Positions 17,490 to 26,719 of a stretch of DNA of 64,000 bases are shown one piece after another. Every line of letters starts with the position of its first letter. The first letter of the stretch is position 1. The stretch is from CAVSJO01 sp963728445 (GTDB taxonomy: Bacteria; Gemmatimonadota; Gemmatimonadetes; Longimicrobiales; RSA9): positions 1-64,000 of the forward strand of contig CAVSJO010000007.1 of assembly GCA_963728445.1 (NCBI GenBank). The letters run 5' to 3'. The notes below the pieces were generated by a model. The model had not been told where the DNA came from, did no database searches, and was given only the letters and a program-made list of their open reading frames with translations. A program made the position numbers and the translations under genes.

Positions 17490-19058
17490 ATGCGACCGCC
17501 CCTCTTTCCGAACTTCTGCGATCCCGTCCGCCGCTGGCGCTGGCTCGCGCCGGAGCGCAGGGCGCTGGTCGACCGTGCCCGCGGCGGCGGCTGGAGCTAT
17601 CGGGAGCTGGACGACGAGGTCGACCGCTGGGCCGCCGCCCTCCGGAGCGCGGGCATCGGGTACCGGGACCGGGTGGCGACCCTCGCGTCCAACCGCCGGG
17701 AGCAGGTCGCCCTGTTCTGGGGCTGCCTGCGGGTCGGCGCGGCGCTCGTGCCCCTGAACTGGCGGCTTCCGGCGGCGGAGCTGGCCCCGGTCCTGGGCGA
17801 CGCGCGGCCCCGCATGATCTTCGGCGAGTCTCGCTTCCGCGCCGCCGCCGAGGAAGCGCTGCGGTCCGCGGGCATGGAGCCTCGGCAGGCCCCTGAGTGG
17901 ATCGACCTGGACGCCGAGCTCGACCGGTGGCTGGACGGGGGCGGACCCGCGCGCGTGGAGGACCTCGTCATCGAGCCCGAGGACGCATGTCTCGTCCTCT
18001 ACACGTCGGGCAGCACCGGCCGGCCGAAGGGCGCGGTGATCCCGTACCGGCAGATCTTCTATAACGCAGTGGCGACCACGACGGCGTGGGAGCTCGGGCC
18101 GCAGGACGTCGCTCCAATTTCGACCCCACTCTTCCACACCGGCGGCTGGAACGTCTTCGCCATCCCCCTCTGGCACCGGGGCGGGACCGTCGTCCTCTTC
18201 GACGGGTTCGACCCCGACGACTATCTCGACGCGATCGAGAGGGAAGGCATCACCGTCGCCCTCACCGTGCCGACGCAGCTGCTGCTGATGCGCGACCGGC
18301 CGGGGTTCGGACGGGCGCTCCCCGCGCTGCGGTTCTTCATCTCCGGTGGGGCGCCGTGCCCGCACGCCCTCTCGAAGGCCGTGCGGGCCGCGGGCTATGC
18401 GTTCCGGGAGGGCTACGGCCTCACGGAGTGCGGCCCGAACTGCTTCGCCATGTCGAGTGAGGAAGCCGCCGATCGACCCGGCTGGGTGGGGCGGCCGGTA
18501 CCATTCCTCGAGATGCGCCTGGTGGACGCGGGCGGGCGGGACGTACCGCCCGGCGAGATCGGCGAGCTGTGGCTGCGGGGGCCGCAGATGTTCGGCGGCT
18601 ACCTCAACGATCCGGGGCGCACCGACGAGGCCGTCGGGGTCGACGGCTGGCTGCGCACCGGGGATCTCGCGCAGCGGGACGAGTCATCGACCTTCCGCAT
18701 CGCGGGACGTCGCAAGGAGATGTTCATCTCCGGCGGCGAGAACGTCTTCCCCGGCGAGGTCGAGGCCGCGCTCGTCGAGTGCCCGGGCGTGGCCGAGGCC
18801 GTGGTCGTCGGCGTACCGCACGACCTCTGGGGCGAAGTCGGATGCGCGTTCGTGGTGTCCCGTGAAGGCGCCGGACTCACTTCCGACGACGTCGTCTCCC
18901 ACGCCCGCACCCGACTGGCGGGCTACAAGGTGCCGAAGGCGGTCGTTCTCGTCGACTCGCTTCCGCGGCTCGGCTCCGGGAAGGCGGACCGCAGCGCGGT
19001 CCTGCGCCTCGCCCGGGACGTCTCCCTCCGGGAGGCGGCGCCGGAGCGGGAGGCGTAA
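17490..19058 (+). CDS. Acyl-CoA synthetase (AMP-dependent, medium/long chain)
   Basis: 522 residues, ATG 17490 with AAGGAG at 17477-17482. ANL motifs: YTSGSTGRPKGAVIPY, GYGLTECGPN, LRTGDLAQRD, the hinge GRRKEMFISGGENVFPGEVE, and the C-terminal catalytic lysine region LGSGKADR. It is closest in layout to the DitJ/FadD3/4-coumarate-like ligases that make CoA thioesters for catabolism. The second ligase of the block, it suggests that the system yields more than one acid or activates acids released by the esterase. The stop shares a base with the next start (TAATG). Confidence 0.88.
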   Translation: MRPPLFPNFCDPVRRWRWLAPERRALVDRARGGGWSYRELDDEVDRWAAALRSAGIGYRDRVATLASNRREQVALFWGCLRVGAALVPLNWRLPAAELAPVLGDARPRMIFGESRFRAAAEEALRSAGMEPRQAPEWIDLDAELDRWLDGGGPARVEDLVIEPEDACLVLYTSGSTGRPKGAVIPYRQIFYNAVATTTAWELGPQDVAPISTPLFHTGGWNVFAIPLWHRGGTVVLFDGFDPDDYLDAIEREGITVALTVPTQLLLMRDRPGFGRALPALRFFISGGAPCPHALSKAVRAAGYAFREGYGLTECGPNCFAMSSEEAADRPGWVGRPVPFLEMRLVDAGGRDVPPGEIGELWLRGPQMFGGYLNDPGRTDEAVGVDGWLRTGDLAQRDESSTFRIAGRRKEMFISGGENVFPGEVEAALVECPGVAEAVVVGVPHDLWGEVGCAFVVSREGAGLTSDDVVSHARTRLAGYKVPKAVVLVDSLPRLGSGKADRSAVLRLARDVSLREAAPEREA

Positions 19059-19615
19059 TGGCTCTCGCGAAGGGCTCCACGGTCCGGGCCACCCTCGACT
19101 TCGTCGAGCGTGAGGCCGGCGCGGACGCCATGCAGCGCGTCCTCAGCCGACTTCCCGCGGCGCAACGGGACGCCATGCGAATGGCCGAGCCCACGGCCGA
19201 ACTGCCCTTCGCCCGCCTGCTCGAGCTCTGGCACGCGGTCGACGCCGAGCTGGGCGCGGACGACCCGGGCTGGGTCGAGCGGGCCGGCGCCCACTCCATT
19301 CGCTCCCAGGGCGTCCAGCTCTACGCCGGCATCGTTCGAAAACCGACGCCCCTCGAGTTCCTGCTCCAGCCCGTCAAGCTGTTCCGGCTGTATTACCACA
19401 GTGGGGACATGGAGGTCGTCGCACAGGAGCCCGGCCGCGCCGTGCTCCGCCTCACCGGCTTCGACGAACCCGACCGCCTCTTCTGCCGACGCCAGACCGG
19501 CGGACTCCGCACTGCCCTCGAGCTCGCCGGCGGACAGGACGCCGAGGCGCGACACGTCCGCTGCGCCCTCGACGGGGACGCCTTCTGTGAGTGGGAGCTC
19601 GTCTGGCACGACTGA
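19058..19615 (+). CDS. DUF2378/TIGR02265-like protein (heme-NO-binding-like fold)
   Basis: 185 residues, soluble. The start KGSTVRATLDFVEREAGADAMQRVL, the central LFRLYYHSGDMEVV and the cysteine-containing end CEWELVW resemble the myxobacterial DUF2378 paralogous family and related HNOB/V4R sensor domains. I am fairly but not fully sure of the family. I see no obvious proximal haem histidine, so haem binding is not implied. Its 1-base overlap with the acyl-CoA ligase shows that it is co-expressed; a small-molecule or lipid sensing role is possible. Confidence 0.55.
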   Translation: MALAKGSTVRATLDFVEREAGADAMQRVLSRLPAAQRDAMRMAEPTAELPFARLLELWHAVDAELGADDPGWVERAGAHSIRSQGVQLYAGIVRKPTPLEFLLQPVKLFRLYYHSGDMEVVAQEPGRAVLRLTGFDEPDRLFCRRQTGGLRTALELAGGQDAEARHVRCALDGDAFCEWELVWHD

Positions 19616-19792
19616 TCCACCGTCCGCGTCCGGACACCCGCGTCCCGGCAGCGGACGTCGGCGTGCCGTGCGGGGCCGCATCCGGATCGTCACAAGCAGA
19701 GGCGGCTCAACGCGTTGCGGGAACGGCTCCCGAAGGGCACAGCCCTTGACCCTACACGCTGTCGGCCCCCCGCCACTCTGTACTGGACTGCC

Positions 19793-22192
19793 ATGAACGG
19801 CTTGTGGTTCGACCTGCGCTCAGGACTGCGCGGCCTGCGACGCAGCCCCGGGTTCGCCGTCTCGGCCATCGGAATGCTCGCCGCCGGGATCGGTGCGTGT
19901 ACCGCGGTCTTCGGGATCGTGAACGCCATCCTGCTCCGTCCCCTCGATCTGCCCGACCCGGAGCGGCTGGTCGTGCTCTGCGAGACCAATCCCAAGGTGC
20001 AGGGCTTCTGCATCGCCTCGCCGCCCGACGTCGAGGAATGGAGGGCGACGAGCCGATCCCTCGCCTCACTCGGGCTCGGCCGGGACTGGCACTACCGGCT
20101 ATCGACGGCGGCCGGCTCCGAGGGCGTAAACGCCGGGATCGCGACCCCCGCCCTCTTCACGACCCTCGGCATCCGGCCTCAGCTCGGCAGGCTCTTCGCC
20201 CCGGACGACGTCACGGGGGGCGAGCCGTCGGTGACGATCCTGACGGACGAGCTCTGGCGCTCCCGCTTCGGATCGGACCCCGGCGTGCTCGGCCGCACCC
20301 TCACGCTGGACGGGGTGCCACGAACGATCGTGGGAGTGCTGCCTGCGGGGCTGCGGGTGCCGGGGATCGGGACGGCGCGCGTGTGGCTGCCCCTGCCGTT
20401 CGACCCGCGGGACGAGGAACAGCGCTCGTGGCGTGGGTTCACGGCGATCGGCCGACTGCGGCCGGGTGTGCTCCTCTCGGACGCGGGCGCCGAGCTCGGC
20501 GCCCTGGCCGGCCGGATGGCCCGCGAGCACCCGGCGACGAACCAGGGCTGGGGCGTACGGGTCGAGCCGGTCCACGAATTCGTGGTCGGGTCCGTTCGGC
20601 CCGCCCTGCTCCTGTTCTCCGGCGCCGTCGCCCTCGTCCTTCTCGTCGTGTGCGCGAACGCCGCCAACCTGCTGCTCGTGCGTGCTTCACGGCGCCGTCT
20701 CGAATTCGCGATCCGGGCCGCGAACGGCGCCGGCCGCGGTCGGCTGCTCCGCCAGCTCCTGGCGGAGAGCGCCGTGCTGTCCGTTCTCGGGGCCGTCGGT
20801 GGATTCCTGCTGGCGTGGTGGGCCACCGGCGGGATCCTCGCACTCGCCCCGTCCGCCCTTCCTCGCTCCGACACCGTCGGCGTCGACCGTGCCGCGTTCC
20901 TCTTCGCACTCGGGCTCGCGGCGTTCACGACCGTCGTCTTCGGACTCGTGCCCGGGCTCCGGGCGGGCCGCGGCGACCTGCCCGACGTGCTACGCACCGG
21001 CGGCCGCACGGACGCGGGGGCCCGGCGCGGACGCGCCCGGGACGTGCTCGTCGTGGCCGAGCTGGCGGTCTCCCTGGTTCTGCTCGTCGGCGCCGGCCTG
21101 CTTCTGCGCAGCTTCGCCGCTCGGAGCGGGTGGGATCCCGGTTTCGAGCGCTCCCACGTTCTGACGATCCAGATCTTTCCGCCGGCGGACAGATACGCAG
21201 AGGACGCGCAGATCGTGGCGCTGTACCGGCGCGCGACCGCGGCCCTGGCCGCGCTGCCCGGCGTCCTCGGCGCCGGCTCCGCGTCGGCGGGCCCGGCGTT
21301 CGGCGGACGGGAGACCGGCGAGTTCACCGTCGAAGGCGACGCCGCCGGGGGGCGTCGTGTGGCGCGCTGGTTCGACGTCGACTCTCGCTTCCTCCCGACC
21401 CTCGGCGTGCCCGTCGTGCGCGGCCGCGAATTCGATCCGGGCGACGACCAGGGCTCATCGCCCGTCGCCCTCGTGAACGAGACGTTCGCGCGCCGCGCCT
21501 GGCCCGGACGGGACCCCCTGGGCCGAATGGTTCGCTCCCTGGAGTCCGGCACCGAGCGGCGCGTGGTCGGCGTGGTCCGGGACGTCCCGCCCATGGACCC
21601 CGACGGGACGCCGGAGCCGGAGATCTACTGGCCGCAGGCCCAGGCGCCGCGAGGCGCCACGTACCTGGTCGTTCGCACGGCCGTGCCTCCGGCCAGCCTG
21701 GTTCCGACGATCCGGTCGCGGCTGGCGGAGCTGGATCCCGATCTCGAGGTCGCGCACGTGCGTACGCTGGACGAGCAGGTGTCGGAGCGGCTGGCGGGCC
21801 CCCGCTTCGAGCTCGTCCTCGTCGGGCTCTTCGCCGGCCTCGCCCTGCTCCTGAGCCTGGCGGGTCTCTACGCGGTGATCGCTTTCGCCGTGGCGCAGCG
21901 GGGTAGGGAGTTCGGCGTGCGGCTGGCGCTGGGCAGCACGCCGCGAGACCTGGTCCTGCAGGTGGTGGGCGAGGGCGCACGGCTGGTGATGGTCGGGCTC
22001 GCGCTGGGGGCCGTGCTCTCCCTGGCTGCGACGCGCCTGCTCGGAGGGCTGATCGCCGGCGTCACGGCGACCGACCCGCTCACCTACTTCGCCGTGGCGG
22101 CCCTCCTTGCGGTGGCCGCCCTGGCCGCGTCCGCGGTGCCGGCCCTGCGCGCGGCGCGAGGGGACCCCGTCGCCGCCCTGAGGGAAGGCTGA
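19793..22192 (+). CDS. ADOP-family ABC transporter permease (MacB/FtsX type)
   Basis: 799 residues; ATG 19793 is preferred because MNGLWFDLRSGLRGLRRSPGF is the usual start of this family. Order: TM1, MacB-type periplasmic domain, three-helix FtsX module (about 280-420), a second periplasmic domain and a second FtsX module (about 700-790, ending ALRAARGDPVAALREG). This duplicated orphan permease design is common in Acidobacteriota and Gemmatimonadota and often lacks an adjacent ATPase, as here. The permease-prefix helical domain found in many relatives is absent. Such proteins are presumed to be mechanotransmission exporters or lipoprotein movers. Confidence 0.88.
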   Translation: MNGLWFDLRSGLRGLRRSPGFAVSAIGMLAAGIGACTAVFGIVNAILLRPLDLPDPERLVVLCETNPKVQGFCIASPPDVEEWRATSRSLASLGLGRDWHYRLSTAAGSEGVNAGIATPALFTTLGIRPQLGRLFAPDDVTGGEPSVTILTDELWRSRFGSDPGVLGRTLTLDGVPRTIVGVLPAGLRVPGIGTARVWLPLPFDPRDEEQRSWRGFTAIGRLRPGVLLSDAGAELGALAGRMAREHPATNQGWGVRVEPVHEFVVGSVRPALLLFSGAVALVLLVVCANAANLLLVRASRRRLEFAIRAANGAGRGRLLRQLLAESAVLSVLGAVGGFLLAWWATGGILALAPSALPRSDTVGVDRAAFLFALGLAAFTTVVFGLVPGLRAGRGDLPDVLRTGGRTDAGARRGRARDVLVVAELAVSLVLLVGAGLLLRSFAARSGWDPGFERSHVLTIQIFPPADRYAEDAQIVALYRRATAALAALPGVLGAGSASAGPAFGGRETGEFTVEGDAAGGRRVARWFDVDSRFLPTLGVPVVRGREFDPGDDQGSSPVALVNETFARRAWPGRDPLGRMVRSLESGTERRVVGVVRDVPPMDPDGTPEPEIYWPQAQAPRGATYLVVRTAVPPASLVPTIRSRLAELDPDLEVAHVRTLDEQVSERLAGPRFELVLVGLFAGLALLLSLAGLYAVIAFAVAQRGREFGVRLALGSTPRDLVLQVVGEGARLVMVGLALGAVLSLAATRLLGGLIAGVTATDPLTYFAVAALLAVAALAASAVPALRAARGDPVAALREG

Positions 22193-22244
22193 GCCGCAGG
22201 ACCGGTCAGGACGCGTCGCTTGACGTCGGGGCCGGGCGCGCGGG

Positions 22245-22688
22245 TCAGCCTTCGGCCGCGGACGCCTCGGCCGCGACCTCCCCTTCGACGTATGCCTTGA
22301 GGCGGCCGAGATACCCGGCCCAGTCGTAGCTGCAGCGGGGCAGGATTCCCTGCGTGGTCTGCCAGTGCTGATGCGCGAAGTCGAGGATCGACGCGGACTC
22401 GTCTTCCCCGTCCGGAGAGACGCGGAATACCACGTCGGTTCCTTCCCACTCGCCGTGCCCGCCGATGCAGTGCCAGGCGAGCTCCCGGCCGTCCGGATTC
22501 AGCCGGTCGATCCGCATTCGGACGATCGTCCCTCCGCCGTCGAAGCCGAACTCGAGGATCGCACCGTCCCGGGCAGTTCCCCGGGCGTCTTCCGTCCACC
22601 AGTGTGAGATCTGCGTGGGAAGCGAGACCGCCTCCCAGACGCGGTCCGGGGGAGCACCAATTTGCAGACTGTGGAGAATCTCGGGCAT
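22245..22688 (-). CDS. SRPBCC (START-like/AHSA1) domain protein
   Basis: 147 residues filled by one SRPBCC domain: the start HSLQIGAPPDRVWEAVSLPTQISHWW and the C-terminal helix YLGRLKAYVEGE are typical. These helix-grip proteins bind hydrophobic ligands or act as Hsp90-co-chaperone-like stress proteins. The ligand cannot be predicted. It lies 17 bases downstream of lemA on the same strand, so co-transcription is likely. Confidence 0.8.
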   Translation of the reverse strand: MPEILHSLQIGAPPDRVWEAVSLPTQISHWWTEDARGTARDGAILEFGFDGGGTIVRMRIDRLNPDGRELAWHCIGGHGEWEGTDVVFRVSPDGEDESASILDFAHQHWQTTQGILPRCSYDWAGYLGRLKAYVEGEVAAEASAAEG

Positions 22689-22705
22689 TCAGCCCTCCGG
22701 CTGGA

Positions 22706-23257
22706 TCAGAACTTCACCTCCGGTGTCTCTCGCTCGTCGGCCTCGGCCTCGAAGAACTCGCGAGGATGGAATCCGAAGGTGTCGGCCACGAAGTTCGACG
22801 GGAACTGCTCGATCTTCGTGTTCAGATCGCGCACTACGGCGTTATAGTAGCGGCGGGAATCCTGGATCGACGTCTCGAGGGACTGGAGCGTCGACTGCAG
22901 CGACGTGAACGACTCGACCGCCCGGAGCTGCGGGTAGCTCTCGGCCAGGGCGAAGAGCGATCGCAGCGCCCCCGTGAGCTGGTTCTCGGCGACGGCGCTT
23001 TCCGCGGGCCCTTTCGCCGCGACGGCGGCGTTGCGCGCCTGGACGACGGCCTCCAACGTACCCTTTTCGTGGGACGCGTACCCTTTTACCGTCTCCACGA
23101 CGTTGGGTATCAGGTCGTGTCGTCGCTTCAGCTGCACGTCGATGTCCGACCACGCGTTGTCGGCCCGAACGCGCAGCGACACGAGGCCGTTGTACGTCAT
23201 GATGAAGTACGCCGCCACGATCAGCAGCAGTACGCCGACGAGGAGCATCCCGCTCAT
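22706..23257 (-). CDS. lemA: LemA-family membrane protein
   Basis: 183 residues from the ATG at 23257. A single N-terminal transmembrane helix (LLVGVLLLIVAAYFIM) is followed by the strongly conserved LemA coiled-coil domain, including YNGLVSLRVRADNAWSDIDVQLKRRHDLIPNVVETVKGYASHE. The conserved C-terminal part FPSNFVADTFGFHPREFFE is present. Function in bacteria is unknown. The gene is divergently arranged with a DUF2207 gene, and lemA-DUF2207 pairing is common, so a shared envelope function is likely. Confidence 0.93.
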   Translation of the reverse strand: MSGMLLVGVLLLIVAAYFIMTYNGLVSLRVRADNAWSDIDVQLKRRHDLIPNVVETVKGYASHEKGTLEAVVQARNAAVAAKGPAESAVAENQLTGALRSLFALAESYPQLRAVESFTSLQSTLQSLETSIQDSRRYYNAVVRDLNTKIEQFPSNFVADTFGFHPREFFEAEADERETPEVKF

Positions 23258-23311
23258 GGTTTCGTCCTGTTGGGGAACGAGGGGCGGTCCCTCCAAAGAT
23301 AGGAGTCTTCG

Positions 23312-25060
23312 ATGAGAGCCGCACGCGTCTCGTTCCGGGCCCTGCTCGCGATGTCGCTCCTTGGGTGCGTCGCGAGGCCGGTGGCGGCGCAGCGGACGCT
23401 CGTCATCCAGGACTTCCAGACCGACCTTCGCGTGGACTCGGATGGCACACTGCACGTGCTCGAGCACCTGCGCCCTCGCTTCTCCGGGGCGTGGAACGGG
23501 ATCTACCGGATCATCCCGATCAAGGCGCAGGACCCCCTCGGCGGCACCCGCCGGCTTCGCATCGACGACCTCTCCGCATCCGACGGATCGGGCACGGCGC
23601 TGAAGGTCGAGCGGAGCTACTCCGGGGACGCCCTCCGACTGAAGATCTACGTGCCGGATGCACGCGATGCCGTGCGGGACGTCGTGCTGCGCTATACCGT
23701 TGCGAACGCGCTCATCTTCCACGACGCGAAGGACGGGCAGCCCGCCTTCGACGAGCTGTACTGGAATGCCACGGGAAACTTCTGGGAGGTCCCGATCGAG
23801 CACGCCACCGCGCGCGTGCTGCTGCCCACCGGGATCACCGGGCTGCGCACGGAGGCGCATTCCGGCGCCTACGGATCGACGGCCTCCGACGTCGACGTTC
23901 GAGCGTATGCGACGGCCGTCGAGTACACGGCCCGAAATCGGCTGGAACCGGGTGAGGGACTCACGGTGGCGGCTGCGTGGGATCCGGGCGTGATCGCCCG
24001 TCCGACCGCCGCAGATCGTCTCGACACCCGCTTCCGGACGGACTGGCCTCTGGCGCTCCCCGTCCTTGCCTTCGGCTTCATGTTCCTGCTCTGGCGGCGC
24101 TACGGTGACGACCCGGAGACGGGCCCCGTCGTCGTGCGCTACCAGCCGCCGGCGGGACTCAGCCCGGCCGAGGTCGGGTACGTGGACCGCGAGGCGACGA
24201 GCGCCCGGGACGTCACCGCCACGATCGTCGACCTGGCCGTGCGCGGGCACATCTCGATCGAGGAGGTCGAGTCGTCCCGCTTCCTCGGACTCGGCGAGAA
24301 GACCGATTACGAGTTCGTCGCCCGAACCGACCCGTCCCAGTGGCTCGATCTGCAGCCCCACGAACGGGAGATCCTCACCGGACTGTTCGACGAAGGCCGG
24401 ACCCGGACCCGGATGGATGACCTGAAGGGTGAGTTCTACAAGTCCGCGCAGGAGGCGAGGAAGCGGATCGAGAAGGCGGTGCTGAACCGCAAGCTGTACG
24501 GCCACAGTCCGGTGAAGGTGCGCTCCGGCTTCGTGTTCCTCGGAGTTGCCCTCGGCGCCGTCGTGACGACCGCCGGCGTCGCCCTCGCCTCTCGACACGG
24601 CCTGAATCCCGTGCCGGCCGTCGTGGGGGGCATCGCCACCGGGCTGGTCGTCCTCGTGTTCGGGCTCATCATGCCGCGGCGAACCGGCGCGGGCGCGATA
24701 GCCCGCTCGCAGACGCGCGGGTTCAAGGAGTTCCTCTCCCGGGTCGAGTCGGACCGCTACGACCGCATGATGCTCAAGCCGGAGATGTTCGACCAGTTCC
24801 TGCCGTTCGCCATGGCGCTCGGCGTCGAGGACCGCTGGGCGAAGCGGTTCGAGGGCATCACGCTGCCGCCGCCCGACTGGTACCACGGCGTATCACCGGT
24901 GACGACCTTCAATGCGTCCGCCTTCGTCAGCTCACTCAACGGCGCCACTGCCGCGATGGGGTCCGCGATGAGTCCGCCCTCGGGCAGCGGCAGCTCGGGC
25001 GTGGGCGGCGGCGGGTTCTCGGGCGGCGGGTTCGGGGGCGGTGGAGGGGGCGGGTTCTAG
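23312..25060 (+). CDS. DUF2207 membrane protein with glycine-rich tail
   Basis: 582 residues. A signal peptide (about 1-27) precedes a beta-rich extracytoplasmic DUF2207 domain (LRVDSDGTLHVLEHLRPRFSGAWNGIYR), a transmembrane helix near residue 245 (LALPVLAFGFMFLLW), a cytoplasmic region and two more helices (about 405-455). The end is a low-complexity Gly/Ser/Phe stretch (GGGGFSGGGFGGG). All features match the DUF2207 family found next to lemA. It is divergent from lemA across a 54-base shared promoter region. Biochemical role unknown. Confidence 0.88.
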   Translation: MRAARVSFRALLAMSLLGCVARPVAAQRTLVIQDFQTDLRVDSDGTLHVLEHLRPRFSGAWNGIYRIIPIKAQDPLGGTRRLRIDDLSASDGSGTALKVERSYSGDALRLKIYVPDARDAVRDVVLRYTVANALIFHDAKDGQPAFDELYWNATGNFWEVPIEHATARVLLPTGITGLRTEAHSGAYGSTASDVDVRAYATAVEYTARNRLEPGEGLTVAAAWDPGVIARPTAADRLDTRFRTDWPLALPVLAFGFMFLLWRRYGDDPETGPVVVRYQPPAGLSPAEVGYVDREATSARDVTATIVDLAVRGHISIEEVESSRFLGLGEKTDYEFVARTDPSQWLDLQPHEREILTGLFDEGRTRTRMDDLKGEFYKSAQEARKRIEKAVLNRKLYGHSPVKVRSGFVFLGVALGAVVTTAGVALASRHGLNPVPAVVGGIATGLVVLVFGLIMPRRTGAGAIARSQTRGFKEFLSRVESDRYDRMMLKPEMFDQFLPFAMALGVEDRWAKRFEGITLPPPDWYHGVSPVTTFNASAFVSSLNGATAAMGSAMSPPSGSGSSGVGGGGFSGGGFGGGGGGGF

Positions 25061-25129
25061 GCGTCGCCGGGCACGCGGTCCCTCACGCGCACGGACACGC
25101 TGCCGGCGGGTGGGGAATCGGGCGGGGAC

Positions 25130-26272
25130 TCACGACGGCAGGCGCGACTGCTCGTGGCGCCAGTCCACGCCACGCTCTCGAAGCCGCTCCACGATGAAGT
25201 CGAAGCAGCGCGCATCGGCGCCGATCCGCTCGGGAGGCACGACCCCCGCCTCCCGGAACAGTCCGGCGGCCACCATGCGCACCGCCGCCGTACACGTGTA
25301 GCCCGTCGTCCGGGCCATGGACGACGTGTCCGTGCCGGCGTGGTAATGGTCGAGGAGCGTCCATTCGTGGCGGACCCTCCCGCTGTCGTCCGCGCCTTCC
25401 ACCCCGACGCGCATGGCCGTCAGGTCGGCCTCTCCGGGCTCGTAGCGCCAGTCGTCGAAAAGCAGGCTCGCGGTGACGTCCAGCGGTCGCGCGACGCTGC
25501 CACCGAACGACCGCTCGACCTCCCCGAAGAACCCGCTCTCCCGCAGCATCCGCATCTTTTCGGCGTGCCCCGGATACCGCAGCGTCTTCTCCACCATGTG
25601 AGGCACGTCCGGGAAGCTCGTCAGCAGCGATCGCACCCCGTCCGTGTTGAAGGCCTCGACGGTGCCCAGCCCGGGAAGGTCGACGAGCTCCACCTCCGAG
25701 AGCGCCGGCAGCACCACGTCGACGCCGTTCCGGCGCAGGCGCGCCGGCCGCGTGTATTCCGCGATGACGTCGATCGGGGAGAATGGCGCCTTGTACTCCC
25801 ACGGCCAGCGCCGCTCCACCGGCAGCCCACCGACGATGCAGTCGAACCGCTCGACGGACCGCAGCTCGGCCGCGTGACGTCCGAGCACGAGATTGCTGAA
25901 GCCGGGCGCGACGCCGACGTCCACGATCGCCATCCTTCCCCTCGCCCGTGCCACCGCGTCGAGCTCGAAGGCGTCCTCCTCGAAGAAGGAGATGTCCACG
26001 ATGTCGCGGTCTGCCTCGAGAACCCGCCGCGCCGTTTCGAAGCCCATCGGGCCGGGAACCGCGCCCACGACGAGATCCGCCTCCCGGACGACGCGCCGCA
26101 GCGCGTCCGGGTCCCTCAGATCCGTGCGCTGAGCGGCGATGCCGCTCCCCGCCAGCCGCGCGAGCGACTCCGCCGACGCGTCCGCGACCTCCACGTCGAA
26201 CTCTCCGTCCCGCGCCAGGTCTCGCGCCATCGCCGCGCCGACCCGCCCCGCACCCAGAACCACGACCCGCAT
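25130..26272 (-). CDS. Saccharopine dehydrogenase-family oxidoreductase
   Basis: 380 residues. The N-terminal Rossmann fold has VVVLGAGRVGAAMARDLA, and the C-terminal catalytic domain includes NLVLGRHAAEL and TVEAFNTDGVRSLL, close to saccharopine reductase and lysine 6-dehydrogenase-like enzymes. Two ATGs lie 6 bases apart; the second (26272) has AGGAG at a proper 7-base spacing while the first has only one base, so 26272 is chosen. Likely substrates are an amino acid or its keto-acid adduct, with NAD(P). No biosynthetic neighbours help to define it. Confidence 0.85.
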   Translation of the reverse strand: MRVVVLGAGRVGAAMARDLARDGEFDVEVADASAESLARLAGSGIAAQRTDLRDPDALRRVVREADLVVGAVPGPMGFETARRVLEADRDIVDISFFEEDAFELDAVARARGRMAIVDVGVAPGFSNLVLGRHAAELRSVERFDCIVGGLPVERRWPWEYKAPFSPIDVIAEYTRPARLRRNGVDVVLPALSEVELVDLPGLGTVEAFNTDGVRSLLTSFPDVPHMVEKTLRYPGHAEKMRMLRESGFFGEVERSFGGSVARPLDVTASLLFDDWRYEPGEADLTAMRVGVEGADDSGRVRHEWTLLDHYHAGTDTSSMARTTGYTCTAAVRMVAAGLFREAGVVPPERIGADARCFDFIVERLRERGVDWRHEQSRLPS

Positions 26273-26419
26273 GTGCATTCTCCTTTCGGTGGATCGCGAG
26301 AATGCCCGGCCGCCGGGGCCCACGCAAGCCCCGCCGCGCATAGGTTTCTGCAAGTTGGCGTGAGGATTGCACTTATCAATCTCTGACCCGCGAACTCGAC
26401 CTCCACCGGAGACGACGAC

Positions 26420-26611
26420 ATGATCGGCAGAATCGCCACCCTGATCGGATACAGAAAGGCCCCGAAGGCGACCTTCATGGTGAAGCACCCCGTGAAGGGA
26501 GCGAAGGCGTACGTCGCCTACAAGGGGCTGACGAACCCGACGACGCTCGGGATCGCGGCTGCGCTCGTGGCCGTTCCTGCCGCGGCGGCGTGGTATCTCG
26601 GCTCCCGCTGA
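26420..26611 (+). CDS. Small hydrophobic-tailed protein of unknown function
   Basis: 63 residues. The N-terminal half is basic (RKAPKATFMVKHPVKGAKAYVAYKG), and the C-terminal half is one hydrophobic helix (LGIAAALVAVPAAAAWYLG). This suggests a small membrane-tethered protein with a positively charged cytoplasmic head. A GGAG lies 10-12 bases upstream. It is followed by a 12-bp hairpin that may end its transcript. I do not recognise it. Confidence 0.5.
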   Translation: MIGRIATLIGYRKAPKATFMVKHPVKGAKAYVAYKGLTNPTTLGIAAALVAVPAAAAWYLGSR

Positions 26612-26638
26612 GGGAGAACCCGGCGGTACCGTATCATC

Positions 26639-26669
26639 GAACGGGCGGCGCTCACGGCGCCGCCCGTTC
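26639..26669 (+). terminator. Perfect 12-bp stem hairpin after the 63-residue gene
   Basis: GAACGGGCGGCG (26639-26650) pairs perfectly with CGCCGCCCGTTC (26658-26669) across a 7-base loop. It is followed by CTTGAC rather than a run of T, so it is terminator-like but may need Rho or act as a transcript-end stabiliser. A promoter begins directly downstream. Confidence 0.5.
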
Positions 26670-26670
26670 C

Positions 26671-26700
26671 TTGACAGGGGGGAAGGCGGCGTCAAAGAAT
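26671..26700 (+). promoter_or_regulatory. Putative promoter for the helicase-like/cold-shock gene
   Basis: TTGACA (26671-26676), an 18-base spacer and AAGAAT (26695-26700) give a near-consensus vegetative promoter. The predicted start of transcription is about 26707, leaving a 5' leader of only about 13 bases before the ATG at 26720. Confidence 0.5.
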
Positions 26701-26719
26701 CCTGCGGAACCCGGACGCG

